Shown in pieces: positions 25,193-32,685 of a DNA stretch of 64,000 nucleotides; the stretch's first letter is position 1; each line of letters starts with the position of its first letter. The DNA is from Streptomyces violaceoruber (lineage in GTDB: Bacteria > Actinomycetota > Actinomycetes > Streptomycetales > Streptomycetaceae), in NCBI GenBank assembly GCA_000720805.1, contig JODI01000022.1:1-64000 (forward strand). The letters are read 5' to 3'. The notes beneath the pieces were generated by a model. The model was given only the letters and a program-made list of their open reading frames with translations, had not been told where the DNA came from and did not search any database. A program made the position numbers and the translations under genes.

Positions 25193-27319
25193 CTACTCGG
25201 CGGCGGAAGCGGAACCGTTCTCGTCGCGGTGGGCGAGGGCGCGGGCTACGTCGTCGCGGCGCACGACCATGACCCCGTGGGACTTCTTCGGCTCCTCGCC
25301 GTGCTCCTCCAGCAGCCGCTTCAACTGTCCGTTGTTCCACTCTCGGTAGACGGCCGTGTCCAGCGCGTGCAGCCGCTTCAGCACCTCATCCGTGCGCATC
25401 CGGGCCGCGTCGCCGATGACGGCCGCCACGTCGGCGAGCGGGTCACGCTCCTCGCCGCGGTCGAGGGCGTGCAGGGTGGTGACGCCGTCGCGCAGGGCCT
25501 TGGCCCGGTCGGCGACCTCGGCGGCCGGCTCGTCGTCGATGAAGTGGGTTCGCACGGTGATGGATGCCTGCCCGGCGGGGATGTCGATGCCGTCGGAGGC
25601 GACCACGAGGGTGCCCTTGTCCAGACCCTGGCGCAACAGGTGCGGGGCGGCGCCGGCGTTGACGGCCTTGGCCCCGAGCGCCATCTCAGCCTGCGATTCG
25701 GTGCCGACCACGAGGGAGGCGCGGGTGTGGGCGCCTTCGCGGACCAGCTTGGGGAGGTTCTGGTCGGTGGGGTCCTGCGTGCCCTGCCACATCAGCACGT
25801 CGACCGCACGGCCCTGGTTGTGGATCTCGCGGACGGCCATGAAGTAGCGCGAGGTGGCCTTGGAGCCGCCGTAGGGACGTCCGTCCTCGCCCTTGGCCGG
25901 GCACATGAACGCCTTCTGTGCCTCATCCACCAGCACGATCAGCGGCGGGAACACGATGGACGGGTCCTTGCGGCGCTCCTCGATCCGCCGGTTCATCTCC
26001 CCCACCGCGTCCTCAACCATCTCGGTCGCCTGAATGCAGTGGCTGTCTGAGGGACCCTCGATCAGAACCTTTGCGATGCCCTCGAACATGGCCCAGTCGC
26101 CGATGCCCTTCAGGTCGGCGATCCAGAACTGCACGGAGCGGTCCAAGGCCAGCCACAGGGCCAGCGCGCGCAGGGCGGCGGTCTTGCCCTGGTTCGACAG
26201 GCCCGTGACCAGCAGGTGGCGCTGATACAGGCTGATCGCGGCGGCATCCCCGCGCAGGTCCTGACCCCACGGGGCCTTGCCAGTCTTGTAGTTCGCGGTC
26301 ATCGTCTCGTCGGTGACCAGCGGAGACGGCCCGATCGGCTCATCCAGCGCCCCACTGTCGGCGATCCACAGGCGGACCGTGCGGGCCGCCTCCGGGATCA
26401 TGATGAACACCTCGTGCTCATGCCGGGTCAGGTTCTCGGCGAGCTTCCGGCGGCGCTGCTGCACTTCGTTCGTCGCCACCCCGGACGGGAGGGTGACGTC
26501 GACCTCGACCCCGCATCCGGCGATGCGGATCGGTCCCAGCATGGATGCGCCGGCGTCGCCCATCTCCTTGATGGCGTTGCGCATCGCGGGGATGCCCAGG
26601 TCCCGCAGCGCCTTGACCACGATCGAGGGGGTGATGGGCTCGCCCTCGCCGTTGCGGACGTTGTCCGGGAGCGCCCACTGAGGTGCGGCCTGCTGCTTGC
26701 GGCCGACCGACCACAGGGCGAGCAGGGCCAGGAGCGGGCCGATCGTGAGCGCCGGACCCCATACGACCTGCACGATCCTGATCAGGGTGGCGATGAAGTC
26801 GATGGTCGCTGCGAGGGGGGTGATGACGTCTTTGACGTCCCCGTTGTTGATCGCCATCACGATCCCGAGGGCGACCAGGGTCCCGATGCCCATGCCGGTT
26901 CCGACGGCTACACCCTTGGCGGCCTCTACCGGGGAGTGGAGCAGGTCCATGCGGCGGTGGTGGCGGGCCGCGCGGAAGCGCTGCAACCGCTCCTCCCACT
27001 CTTCGGCCGCTTCCAGGTTCCCCGCGGCTTCCGCTGCCCGGATCATCCGCTCGTAGCGGGAGCCGGTGCGGCCGTCCCAGGTGCGGCGGGCCACGATCCG
27101 CCCGCCGTTGAGGGTGTAGAGGCTGTGCCGGGCGACTGCCCGGACCGTGGCCCGGGTCGTCTCGTGCGTGATGGCCGTCTTCACCGCACGCCCGGAGCGC
27201 ACCCACAGGGGAACGGGCGGCGCCGGCGTGGCTTCCGGCACCACGGTGAGGACGGTCGGCGCTGTCTCGCCGGCCGGGGGGTCGGTGGGCTTGTGGAGGT
27301 GAACGACGTTCTCAGACAT
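25193..27319 (-). CDS. traB: FtsK/SpoIIIE-type conjugal DNA translocase (TraB/TraSA)
   Basis: A 708-residue motor that moves double-stranded element DNA between mycelial cells. The N-terminal ~130 residues are soluble and coiled; two membrane segments follow (VAVGTGMGIGTLVALGIVMAI and TIGPLLALLALW). The motor has Walker A TGLSNQGKTAALRAL, FWIADLKGIGDW, and Walker B PLIVLVDEAQ. The C-terminal part (EVLKRLHALD ... YREWNNGQLKRLLEE) resembles a winged-helix DNA reader. ATG 27319 is the family-like start. The GGGGAG cluster, a possible recognition site, follows directly. Confidence 0.92.
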   Translation of the reverse strand: MSENVVHLHKPTDPPAGETAPTVLTVVPEATPAPPVPLWVRSGRAVKTAITHETTRATVRAVARHSLYTLNGGRIVARRTWDGRTGSRYERMIRAAEAAGNLEAAEEWEERLQRFRAARHHRRMDLLHSPVEAAKGVAVGTGMGIGTLVALGIVMAINNGDVKDVITPLAATIDFIATLIRIVQVVWGPALTIGPLLALLALWSVGRKQQAAPQWALPDNVRNGEGEPITPSIVVKALRDLGIPAMRNAIKEMGDAGASMLGPIRIAGCGVEVDVTLPSGVATNEVQQRRRKLAENLTRHEHEVFIMIPEAARTVRLWIADSGALDEPIGPSPLVTDETMTANYKTGKAPWGQDLRGDAAAISLYQRHLLVTGLSNQGKTAALRALALWLALDRSVQFWIADLKGIGDWAMFEGIAKVLIEGPSDSHCIQATEMVEDAVGEMNRRIEERRKDPSIVFPPLIVLVDEAQKAFMCPAKGEDGRPYGGSKATSRYFMAVREIHNQGRAVDVLMWQGTQDPTDQNLPKLVREGAHTRASLVVGTESQAEMALGAKAVNAGAAPHLLRQGLDKGTLVVASDGIDIPAGQASITVRTHFIDDEPAAEVADRAKALRDGVTTLHALDRGEERDPLADVAAVIGDAARMRTDEVLKRLHALDTAVYREWNNGQLKRLLEEHGEEPKKSHGVMVVRRDDVARALAHRDENGSASAAE

Positions 27320-27367
27320 GCTGGAACTGCTCCTGACTGCCCCATCGGGGGCGGGAGTTTGGGAGTG

Positions 27368-27406
27368 CCGGGGTGGCCGGGTCCGTGGAAAGAGCGGCCA
27401 CCCCGG
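27368..27406 (-). terminator. Hairpin between accessory genes and traB
   Basis: A perfect 12-bp stem CCGGGGTGGCCG / CGGCCACCCCGG with a 15-base loop, 8 bases after the stop of the 27414 gene and 49 before the traB start. It is a likely partial terminator setting the level of traB. Confidence 0.65.
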
Positions 27407-27413
27407 CGGCGGG

Positions 27414-27716
27414 TCAGCGGCCGTGCCGGGCGCGGTTCTCCGCGCGGCTGAGCTGCGACGGGTCGGTGCGCGGGCCGTCGACCCAGCAGAACGGCCGGAC
27501 GCCGTCGGCGGCCTTGTGCACGCGGATCGCGGCCCCGGGCGGGGCGTCGGGCAGGGCGTAGACGCGGCCCCTGTCGAGAGAGGCCAGCAGCCGGGCGCCG
27601 TGATGCTCACACCCGGCAGCGCCAGCGTCGTGGGCGTCCAGCACGGTCACCACGACCGGACCGACACAGGGCGTGGGGTCTTCCGGGTGGGCGGCGGGAC
27701 AGCGGTCCACGCTCAC
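27414..27716 (-). CDS. Hypothetical AICE protein, Cys/His-rich
   Basis: About 100 residues starting from GTG 27716 (GTGA overlap with the preceding stop; a second GTG lies one codon earlier). It holds CPAAHPEDPTPC and GCEHHGARLL, which may bind zinc, and ends basic (SRAENRARHGR). No function recognised. Part of the transfer operon. Confidence 0.6.
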   Translation of the reverse strand: MSVDRCPAAHPEDPTPCVGPVVVTVLDAHDAGAAGCEHHGARLLASLDRGRVYALPDAPPGAAIRVHKAADGVRPFCWVDGPRTDPSQLSRAENRARHGR

Positions 27717-28030
27717 CACCAACCCGACGACTTCTTGGCGGCCTTTTCCTTGGCGGCCTCGGTCACGAGCCGCTGCCGCTCGCTCTGCAGCGCGGTCAGT
27801 TCGGCGATCAGCCGGGTCTCGGCCGAGGTGGAGACGCTGTCCATCTGCTGTTCGGCGCGGGCGGTGCTCTTGCCCCGTGCCACCTTGTAGGAGCCGCCGG
27901 CCAGCGCGCGCAGCACCTGACGGCGCTCCTGACTGGTCAGCGGCCACATCTCGCCGTTGCGGACCGCTTCCAGCTTGCGGTTCGTCAGCCGGATCTCCTT
28001 GTCGAGACGGCGGGTGTCGGGCTTACCCAT
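27713..28030 (-). CDS. Hypothetical AICE protein, coiled-coil
   Basis: 105 residues, charged and helical: two likely coiled-coil segments (DKEIRLTNRKLEAVRNGE and TRLIAELTALQSERQRLVTEA) with a linker between. No known domain recognised. ATG 28030 is two bases after the stop of the preceding gene and its end overlaps the next. Confidence 0.65.
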   Translation of the reverse strand: MGKPDTRRLDKEIRLTNRKLEAVRNGEMWPLTSQERRQVLRALAGGSYKVARGKSTARAEQQMDSVSTSAETRLIAELTALQSERQRLVTEAAKEKAAKKSSGWW

Positions 28031-28032
28031 GG

Positions 28033-28428
28033 TCAACTCCCCTTCCGGGAGGCGTCGTTGGCGTCGATGCACAGCCCGCACAGGCCGTAGCGGCGGGAGA
28101 TGCAGTAGCTGTAGGTGATCTGGCAGTTCGGGCACGTACGGCGGGCGAGCATCGCCAGCGCGAGCGCGCCCCACTTCCGGGACGTCATCGGCCGGACCGG
28201 CTTGGCCAGGTCGATCCGGTAGAGGTAGGCGACCCGGACGTTTCCCGCGCGCCGGTTGACGCGCATTACCTGCGCCTGGACCGGCTGACCGCCCGGACGC
28301 AGGCCCAGGGCCCGTAACTGCCGACGGGTGGCCAGGTTGTCGTCCGGGGCGTACCGCCAGGGGTAGGTGGGCACGCCGTAGCGGGCGCCGGTGGGGTCGA
28401 AGCACTTGCCGAACGCGGCGGACATCAC
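28033..28428 (-). CDS. RRQRL-motif zinc-binding protein
   Basis: A 131-residue protein with ATRRQLRALGLRPGG near the N-end and a C-terminal zinc ribbon (TCPNCQITYSYC and CGLCIDAND). Such 'RRQRL motif' proteins recur in Streptomyces integrative elements next to tra genes; their role is unknown. The GTG at 28428 overlaps the preceding stop (GTGA); an ATG one codon in is an alternative. Confidence 0.7.
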   Translation of the reverse strand: MMSAAFGKCFDPTGARYGVPTYPWRYAPDDNLATRRQLRALGLRPGGQPVQAQVMRVNRRAGNVRVAYLYRIDLAKPVRPMTSRKWGALALAMLARRTCPNCQITYSYCISRRYGLCGLCIDANDASRKGS

Positions 28429-29540
28429 GCGGCCTCAGCGCGTTCGGCGAGCAGCGTGTCCCGCAGCATCCGCGCGTTCGCCGGCGACGTGTGCACCTCG
28501 CGGCGGATGCCCTCAGCGGTGATGCGCGCGTCCGGCCAGTCGGCGGTCACCTTCCGTGCCTCAGCGAGCAACTCGGCCGGGGTGCGCTTGGGTCGGGGCG
28601 ATCGGGCCACGTCCGGGACGCGGCCGGTCGCCCCGCGCGGGCGGGCCGATTCGGCCGCCACCGTGCCCGGGGCGATCGACGTGACCGGGGCGGCCTCGAT
28701 CGGCGGTGCGAGGGCGGGCACCGGCTTGAGCGGCAGACTCGACTTGCCGAGGTCGACCGGTACCGGATCGGGCACCCGCACGACCGTTGCCGTGATCGGC
28801 GTGGCGGTCGATTCGGGCAGGTCAGCCGTAGACCGTTTCCTTATGGTCTTGGTGGATTCCTCCGCATTCGCGTCCGGTGCGGGATCGAGGGCGAGGATGG
28901 GGGCGGTGCCGCCGAACATGGAGGCCAGCGCGGCATCCGCACCGCCAGTGATCCGGTCGCGTTGGACGTCCAGCAGCCTCGACCCGAGAGCCGCATCATC
29001 GACCCCGACCTTGCGGGCCAGCCGCCACGACTTGCGCTCCGACCACTTCCGGATCCGGTCGCTGGGGTGCTGGGTGGCGCGAGCCCGATGGTAGGCGAGG
29101 GCCTGCACGATGTCGGCGGTGCGCCGCTCGTTCTCCGCGTCGCGGCCGTCGGTGTGCACCACGATCCGGCGGGCGAGGAACGCCATGCCCTCGGCCGAGA
29201 CGGACATGCCCATGGGGGTCAGGGCGTAGATGACGGTCCGCCCGGGATCGGGTGCGGCCATCGCGCCCATGACCGCTGCGGCGGCGGGCAGCGCCCACAG
29301 GCCCATCCGTACGATGCGCGGGGAGGACTGGCCCAGCATGGTCAGCCCCAGCAGGACCAGGGCGAGCACGGCGGTGGCGCCCTCGCCGGCGGCGAGCGCA
29401 CCCAGCGCGGTGCCCTTGCCATAGGCGTGGCCGATGTTGCTGTAGGTGCCGATACCGCCGATCACGCCCGTGGCCAGCATCGGCACGAACGCGGCGGCCA
29501 GCACCCCGATCTGCACCTTCGTCAGCTGCTTCCCGCTCAT
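28425..29540 (-). CDS. Spd-type membrane protein (DUF2637-like)
   Basis: 371 residues. The N-terminal ~115 residues hold four hydrophobic helices (VLAAAFVPMLATGVIGGIG, ATAVLALVLLGLTML, VRMGLWALPAAAAVMGAMA, then a helix around IYALTPMGMSVSAEGMAFLA). A charged region follows and then a Pro-rich linker; the last ~60 residues (ELLAEARKVTADWPDARITAEGIRREV) look like a small helical DNA-binding or effector part. Membrane proteins of this plan in AICEs are thought to help spread of the element between compartments. Confidence 0.65.
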   Translation of the reverse strand: MSGKQLTKVQIGVLAAAFVPMLATGVIGGIGTYSNIGHAYGKGTALGALAAGEGATAVLALVLLGLTMLGQSSPRIVRMGLWALPAAAAVMGAMAAPDPGRTVIYALTPMGMSVSAEGMAFLARRIVVHTDGRDAENERRTADIVQALAYHRARATQHPSDRIRKWSERKSWRLARKVGVDDAALGSRLLDVQRDRITGGADAALASMFGGTAPILALDPAPDANAEESTKTIRKRSTADLPESTATPITATVVRVPDPVPVDLGKSSLPLKPVPALAPPIEAAPVTSIAPGTVAAESARPRGATGRVPDVARSPRPKRTPAELLAEARKVTADWPDARITAEGIRREVHTSPANARMLRDTLLAERAEAA

Positions 29541-29809
29541 CGGCCGGTCCCCTCGTCATCGAGGTCGCCCGGCTCCCAGATGAACCGCTCGCCCATCCAC
29601 TCCTCGGTGTCGCCGTTGTCCGGCCCCATCGTGAGCGGGCCAGACGATTCGGTACGCAGGTACCGGGCGACCAGGAAGCAGCCCACCGAGACCGCCAGAG
29701 CGGGCAGCGGGAGGGAGAGGACGAACGCGGTCACGCTGGCGGCGACCGCAGCGAGCACGCACAGCACGGCGGCGACCAGGCGCCACCGCTCCCGAAGGAC
29801 GGCACTCAT
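29537..29809 (-). CDS. Small two-helix membrane protein
   Basis: 90 residues with two hydrophobic helices (LVAAVLCVLAAVAASVTAFV and PALAVSVGCFLVARYL) and an acidic tail ending EPGDLDDEGTGR. It overlaps both neighbours by 4 bases. Probably part of the transfer/spread module; no family recognised. Confidence 0.65.
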   Translation of the reverse strand: MSAVLRERWRLVAAVLCVLAAVAASVTAFVLSLPLPALAVSVGCFLVARYLRTESSGPLTMGPDNGDTEEWMGERFIWEPGDLDDEGTGR

Positions 29810-30075
29810 GCCGCACCCCCCGGCAGAGTCACGCCGGCCCCGCGGTTGACCAGCGCGACCCGCGCGGCCAGCGCCCGGCGGCGGGCCCGGCGGATGCGGC
29901 GGGCGTCCAACTCGTTCGGCGTGCGGTCAAGGGTGACGATCTGCGCGTCCAGCAGGTCAACGTCCGCCAGGATCAGCGGCATCTCCAGCTCGATCGCGTC
30001 CAGCTCCGCATCCGTCGGCTCCATGAAGTCGGCGAACGCGGTAACAGCGTCCTGAACAGTGACGATGTGGTCCAT
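29806..30075 (-). CDS. DUF6284-like small protein
   Basis: 89 residues with EPTDAELDAIELEMPLILADVDLLDAQI and a basic helix RRIRRARRRALAARVALV, a pattern seen in short AICE proteins of unknown function. The assignment to DUF6284 is from memory of that pattern. ATG 30075 is the first codon of the transfer operon as read here. A strong hairpin lies 40 bases upstream. Confidence 0.6.
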   Translation of the reverse strand: MDHIVTVQDAVTAFADFMEPTDAELDAIELEMPLILADVDLLDAQIVTLDRTPNELDARRIRRARRRALAARVALVNRGAGVTLPGGAA

Positions 30076-30114
30076 TGGGTCGTGGTTCCTTCCAGAGAGG
30101 AACGGCCCGAACAG

Positions 30115-30252
30115 CGCCCCCGGTGTTCCAGCACCGGGGGCGCGCGCCGTTGAGAGGGGAAGCCGCACGCGAGCGGTGCGGCAGGCCGCGTGAGCGGCCA
30201 GTGCCCCGGGCCGGATTCGATCCGGCGCCCTTCACGGCGGAATGCCGGGGCG
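30115..30252 (-). ncRNA. Structured element: three perfect hairpins plus tRNA-like minihelix
   Basis: Hairpins at 30115-30142 (11-bp stem CGCCCCCGGTG / CACCGGGGGCG), 30162-30182 (7 bp, GCCGCAC / GTGCGGC) and 30184-30199 (6 bp, GGCCGC / GCGGCC) are followed by a 7-bp stem (30203-30209 with 30245-30251) that encloses a 5-bp stem with a 7-base loop (30210-30226). On the minus strand this last part reads as a T arm (loop ATCGAAT) stacked on an acceptor stem with a discriminator A, but only 18 bases stand where D and anticodon arms should be. It could be a structured leader of the transfer operon, a small RNA, a tRNA relic or a single-strand origin. Confidence 0.5.
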
Positions 30253-30486
30253 GTGAACGTGTCTCCTTCGGGGGTGCCGCACCCGTATCAGGTAGCGCGG
30301 CATGACCCCGTTGTAGGCGTATGGAGACGTGACCTTTCGGTCTAAGCCCTCCCGAATGCCCAGGGTCGGGGGCGCCCTCGGCCCGATCTGTCCCGGGCCC
30401 CTTGACCTCGACATGGCCCTGTTTCAGGGCGAGTTGAGGTCCGGCAGCCGCTCCCCCTAGAGGCGGGGCGGCGTTGCATCTACAGA

Positions 30487-30508
30487 CTGGACCGGTGGAC
30501 CGGTCCAG
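30487..30508. promoter_or_regulatory. KorSA-type operator 1
   Basis: Inverted repeat CTGGACC-N8-GGTCCAG, inside GGACCGGTGGACCGGTCC. It lies upstream of the transfer operon and exactly 100 bp from operator 2. Related to the site before the GntR gene. Confidence 0.75.
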
Positions 30509-30586
30509 TCAACCGGTGAAAATGGAGTTGGAGGACGCTGGATTGGATTTACCCAGGTCAAAGCGTATGACGAGGCATCAAAAAAG

Positions 30587-30608
30587 CTGGACCGGCGGAC
30601 CGGTCCAG
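30587..30608. promoter_or_regulatory. KorSA-type operator 2
   Basis: The same inverted repeat CTGGACC-N8-GGTCCAG with one base changed in the spacer compared with operator 1. It lies between the GntR stop and the transfer operon. Confidence 0.75.
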
Positions 30609-30627
30609 CTCTGTTCGGGCGGCTTCC

Positions 30628-31344
30628 CTACATGGCGTAGGTGTCCACCTGCTCGAAAAGCGAGGACGGCGTGACGCCTTCCTCGCAGACCAACGGACGA
30701 CCGTCCTCGTCGTATGCCGTGTGGAGGAGGACGGCGACCGCGGTGCCCGGCGCTACCTGCAAGCGGTCCGCTTCCGTGTCGGTAGCGAGGCGGACTGTGG
30801 TGATGTCCACTCCCTCGACCGGAAACCGGCCGGTCTGCCGACGCACGTAGCGTGTCGTGCCCTCGGCGATGGGAGCAGTGTCGGCGAGGCGAGGTGATGC
30901 CTCCGCGATCTCTGGGGGGAACCACGCCTCCACACAGCTGTTCGGGGTTCCGTCCGGGAGCTGGAGGACGCGGATGCGTCGCAGTGCCAGCACTCCGGAG
31001 GAGATCCCAAGCGCATTGGCGACGCGGGTAGGAGGTTCCGCCCAGTCGGGCGTACCGATCCGCAGGAACGGCATGCCGCCCAAGATGCGCGCCGACCCGG
31101 CTCGACGGGCGCCGGCGGGTCGGGCTACGGGTGTCTCCGTGACGACGAAACCGGTGCCCTGCTTGGCCACCACCACGCCATCGTTGCGGAGCACGTCCAC
31201 GGCCTTGATAGCGGTGGCCCGTGACACGCCCCACTGCTCGGCCAGATCACGGCCGGATGGGATGGTGGCACCAGGGGCGTACTCGCCAGCGGCGATACGG
31301 GCGCGCAGTGACTCAGCGATCTCTTCGTACTTCAGAACGGCCAT
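30628..31344 (-). CDS. GntR/UTRA transcriptional regulator (KorSA-like)
   Basis: A 238-residue repressor. Residues 1-70 are the GntR winged helix (KYEEIAESLRARIAAGEY, IPSGRDLAEQWGVSRATAIKAVDVLRNDGVV); the rest is a UTRA effector domain ending VTPSSLFEQVDTYAM. In pSAM2 the homologue KorSA represses the replication/transfer activator. Three near-identical operators flank this gene, one at its own start, which supports autorepression. ATG 31344 fits the family start; a longer frame to 31407 crosses the operator. Confidence 0.88.
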   Translation of the reverse strand: MAVLKYEEIAESLRARIAAGEYAPGATIPSGRDLAEQWGVSRATAIKAVDVLRNDGVVVAKQGTGFVVTETPVARPAGARRAGSARILGGMPFLRIGTPDWAEPPTRVANALGISSGVLALRRIRVLQLPDGTPNSCVEAWFPPEIAEASPRLADTAPIAEGTTRYVRRQTGRFPVEGVDITTVRLATDTEADRLQVAPGTAVAVLLHTAYDEDGRPLVCEEGVTPSSLFEQVDTYAM

Positions 31345-31364
31345 GGCTTCCCCTACTCCGCGCG

Positions 31365-31384
31365 CTGGACTGGTCCACCGGTAC
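31365..31384. promoter_or_regulatory. KorSA-type operator 3 in divergent promoter
   Basis: CTGGACTGGTCCACCGGTAC, the reverse complement of which matches operators 1 and 2 at most positions. It lies between the divergent GntR and methyltransferase genes. A -10-like TACTTT (31391-31396) follows five bases before the methyltransferase ATG, so the operator would cover the -35 of a leaderless transcript. Confidence 0.7.
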
Positions 31385-31400
31385 ACAGGATACTTTGACC

Positions 31401-32255
31401 ATGTCAAATCTCGAATTGGCTCCCTCCGTGATGCGGTTCTACGGCGAGACAGTGAACGAGGACAGCCGTCTGCGCAGCTCGGCAGACGGACGGATGGAGC
31501 TGGTCAGAACTCAAGAGCTTCTCCGACGGTTTCTGCCCCCCGCGCCGGCCCGCGTGCTCGACGTGGGAGGGGGAACCGGGATTCATGCCGAATGGCTGGT
31601 GAAGGACGGCTACGACGTCACGCTCGTGGACCCCGTGCCCCGTCACGTCGAGAGCGCGGCGGCCGTGTGCTCGGCGATTGTGGGAGACGCCCGTGATCTG
31701 CGTGAGTCGGATGAGAGTTTCGACGTTGTGCAGCTCCTAGGGCCGCTGTACCACCTGCCCGACCCCGACGACCGGCGCAGGGCACTGGCGGAAGCCCACC
31801 GCGTGGTGAAGCCGGGCGGGCTGGTTGCGGCGGCTGCGATCAACCGCTACGCGTCGCTCTTTGAGCACGTCACGTACGCCCACCTGCACACCGAACGGAT
31901 TCGTGACTCCGTCTCCAAGATTCTTGAGACGGCCGTCTACGACGGTGTACGGGGGTTCACGCTGTCCTACTTCCACCGTGCTGAAGAGCTTGTGGCGGAG
32001 TTGACGGCCTCCGGGTTGACGGACGTGCAGGTCTTCGGGATCGAGGGGCCAGCCTGGTCGCTCGTGAAGACGGCGGAGCAGCAGCCGGGCGAGGGGCCCA
32101 CGGACGAGCTGATTGACTCCGCAATGGAAGCGGCGCGCATGGCCGAGCCGTACCCGGAATTGCTAGCTGCCAGTTCACACCTCCTGGCGGTGGGCAGGGC
32201 CCGGGCTGACATCAACGGTGGCGAACATGGAAGCGCCCCCACCGCGGGCGCGTGA
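31401..32255 (+). CDS. Class I SAM-dependent methyltransferase
   Basis: A 284-residue methyltransferase. Motif I is ARVLDVGGGTGIHAEWL, motif II VTLVDPVPRHV, and SFDVVQLLGPLYHLPDPDDRRRALAEAHRVVKPGG is the usual motif IV/V region. The target is unknown; nothing suggests a DNA methylase specificity domain. The ATG lies close to a -10-like sequence, so the message may be leaderless and controlled by the GntR operator. Confidence 0.82.
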   Translation: MSNLELAPSVMRFYGETVNEDSRLRSSADGRMELVRTQELLRRFLPPAPARVLDVGGGTGIHAEWLVKDGYDVTLVDPVPRHVESAAAVCSAIVGDARDLRESDESFDVVQLLGPLYHLPDPDDRRRALAEAHRVVKPGGLVAAAAINRYASLFEHVTYAHLHTERIRDSVSKILETAVYDGVRGFTLSYFHRAEELVAELTASGLTDVQVFGIEGPAWSLVKTAEQQPGEGPTDELIDSAMEAARMAEPYPELLAASSHLLAVGRARADINGGEHGSAPTAGA

Positions 32256-32338
32256 CGTGTGCCTCTCGCCATCCCTGTGGCCATCCTCTGGCCAACATGG
32301 GCCAGGGCAAGCGACGTAGAACACGAAAGGTGCAGGTC

Positions 32339-32452
32339 ATGGCCGATCTGCCCGCGCGAAAACGGATGGTCTTGAAAGCCGTCGTGGTGCAGCTAGCCTC
32401 CTGGAGCGGCAGGCGCGTCATCCAAACGTCCCCCGGGGCGGGTGGCCGATAG
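32339..32452 (+). CDS. Possible small basic protein
   Basis: A 37-codon frame with AAAGGTG eight bases before ATG 32339, after the methyltransferase gene. The product would be basic (MADLPARKRMVLKAVVVQLA...). No homology is recognised; it is offered only because of the ribosome site. The rest of 32453-32685 shows nothing I can support. Confidence 0.25.
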   Translation: MADLPARKRMVLKAVVVQLASWSGRRVIQTSPGAGGR

Positions 32453-32685
32453 GCTTACGCCTGCCGCACCTCAGGCACACTGAGGTCCGCAAGGCAGCAC
32501 CCAGTGGGTTGACCAGCAGGAAGAACACCGTGGGCGCACGCCAACCCGTACGCCAACAGCAGAACACAACAACGGCTGTTGGCCACCTCGCACGGTCCCC
32601 ATGATCAGGCCGCGCCAGGCCAGGGCACGGTCTGAAAAGCGGACAGTCGGGGGCGAGAGGGGGCGCCGCGGCTGCGGGTAACCGC

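Noticed and set aside
30203..30252. A functional tRNA gene
   Set aside because: There is a good T arm and acceptor stem but only 18 bases for D and anticodon arms; reported only as tRNA-like.
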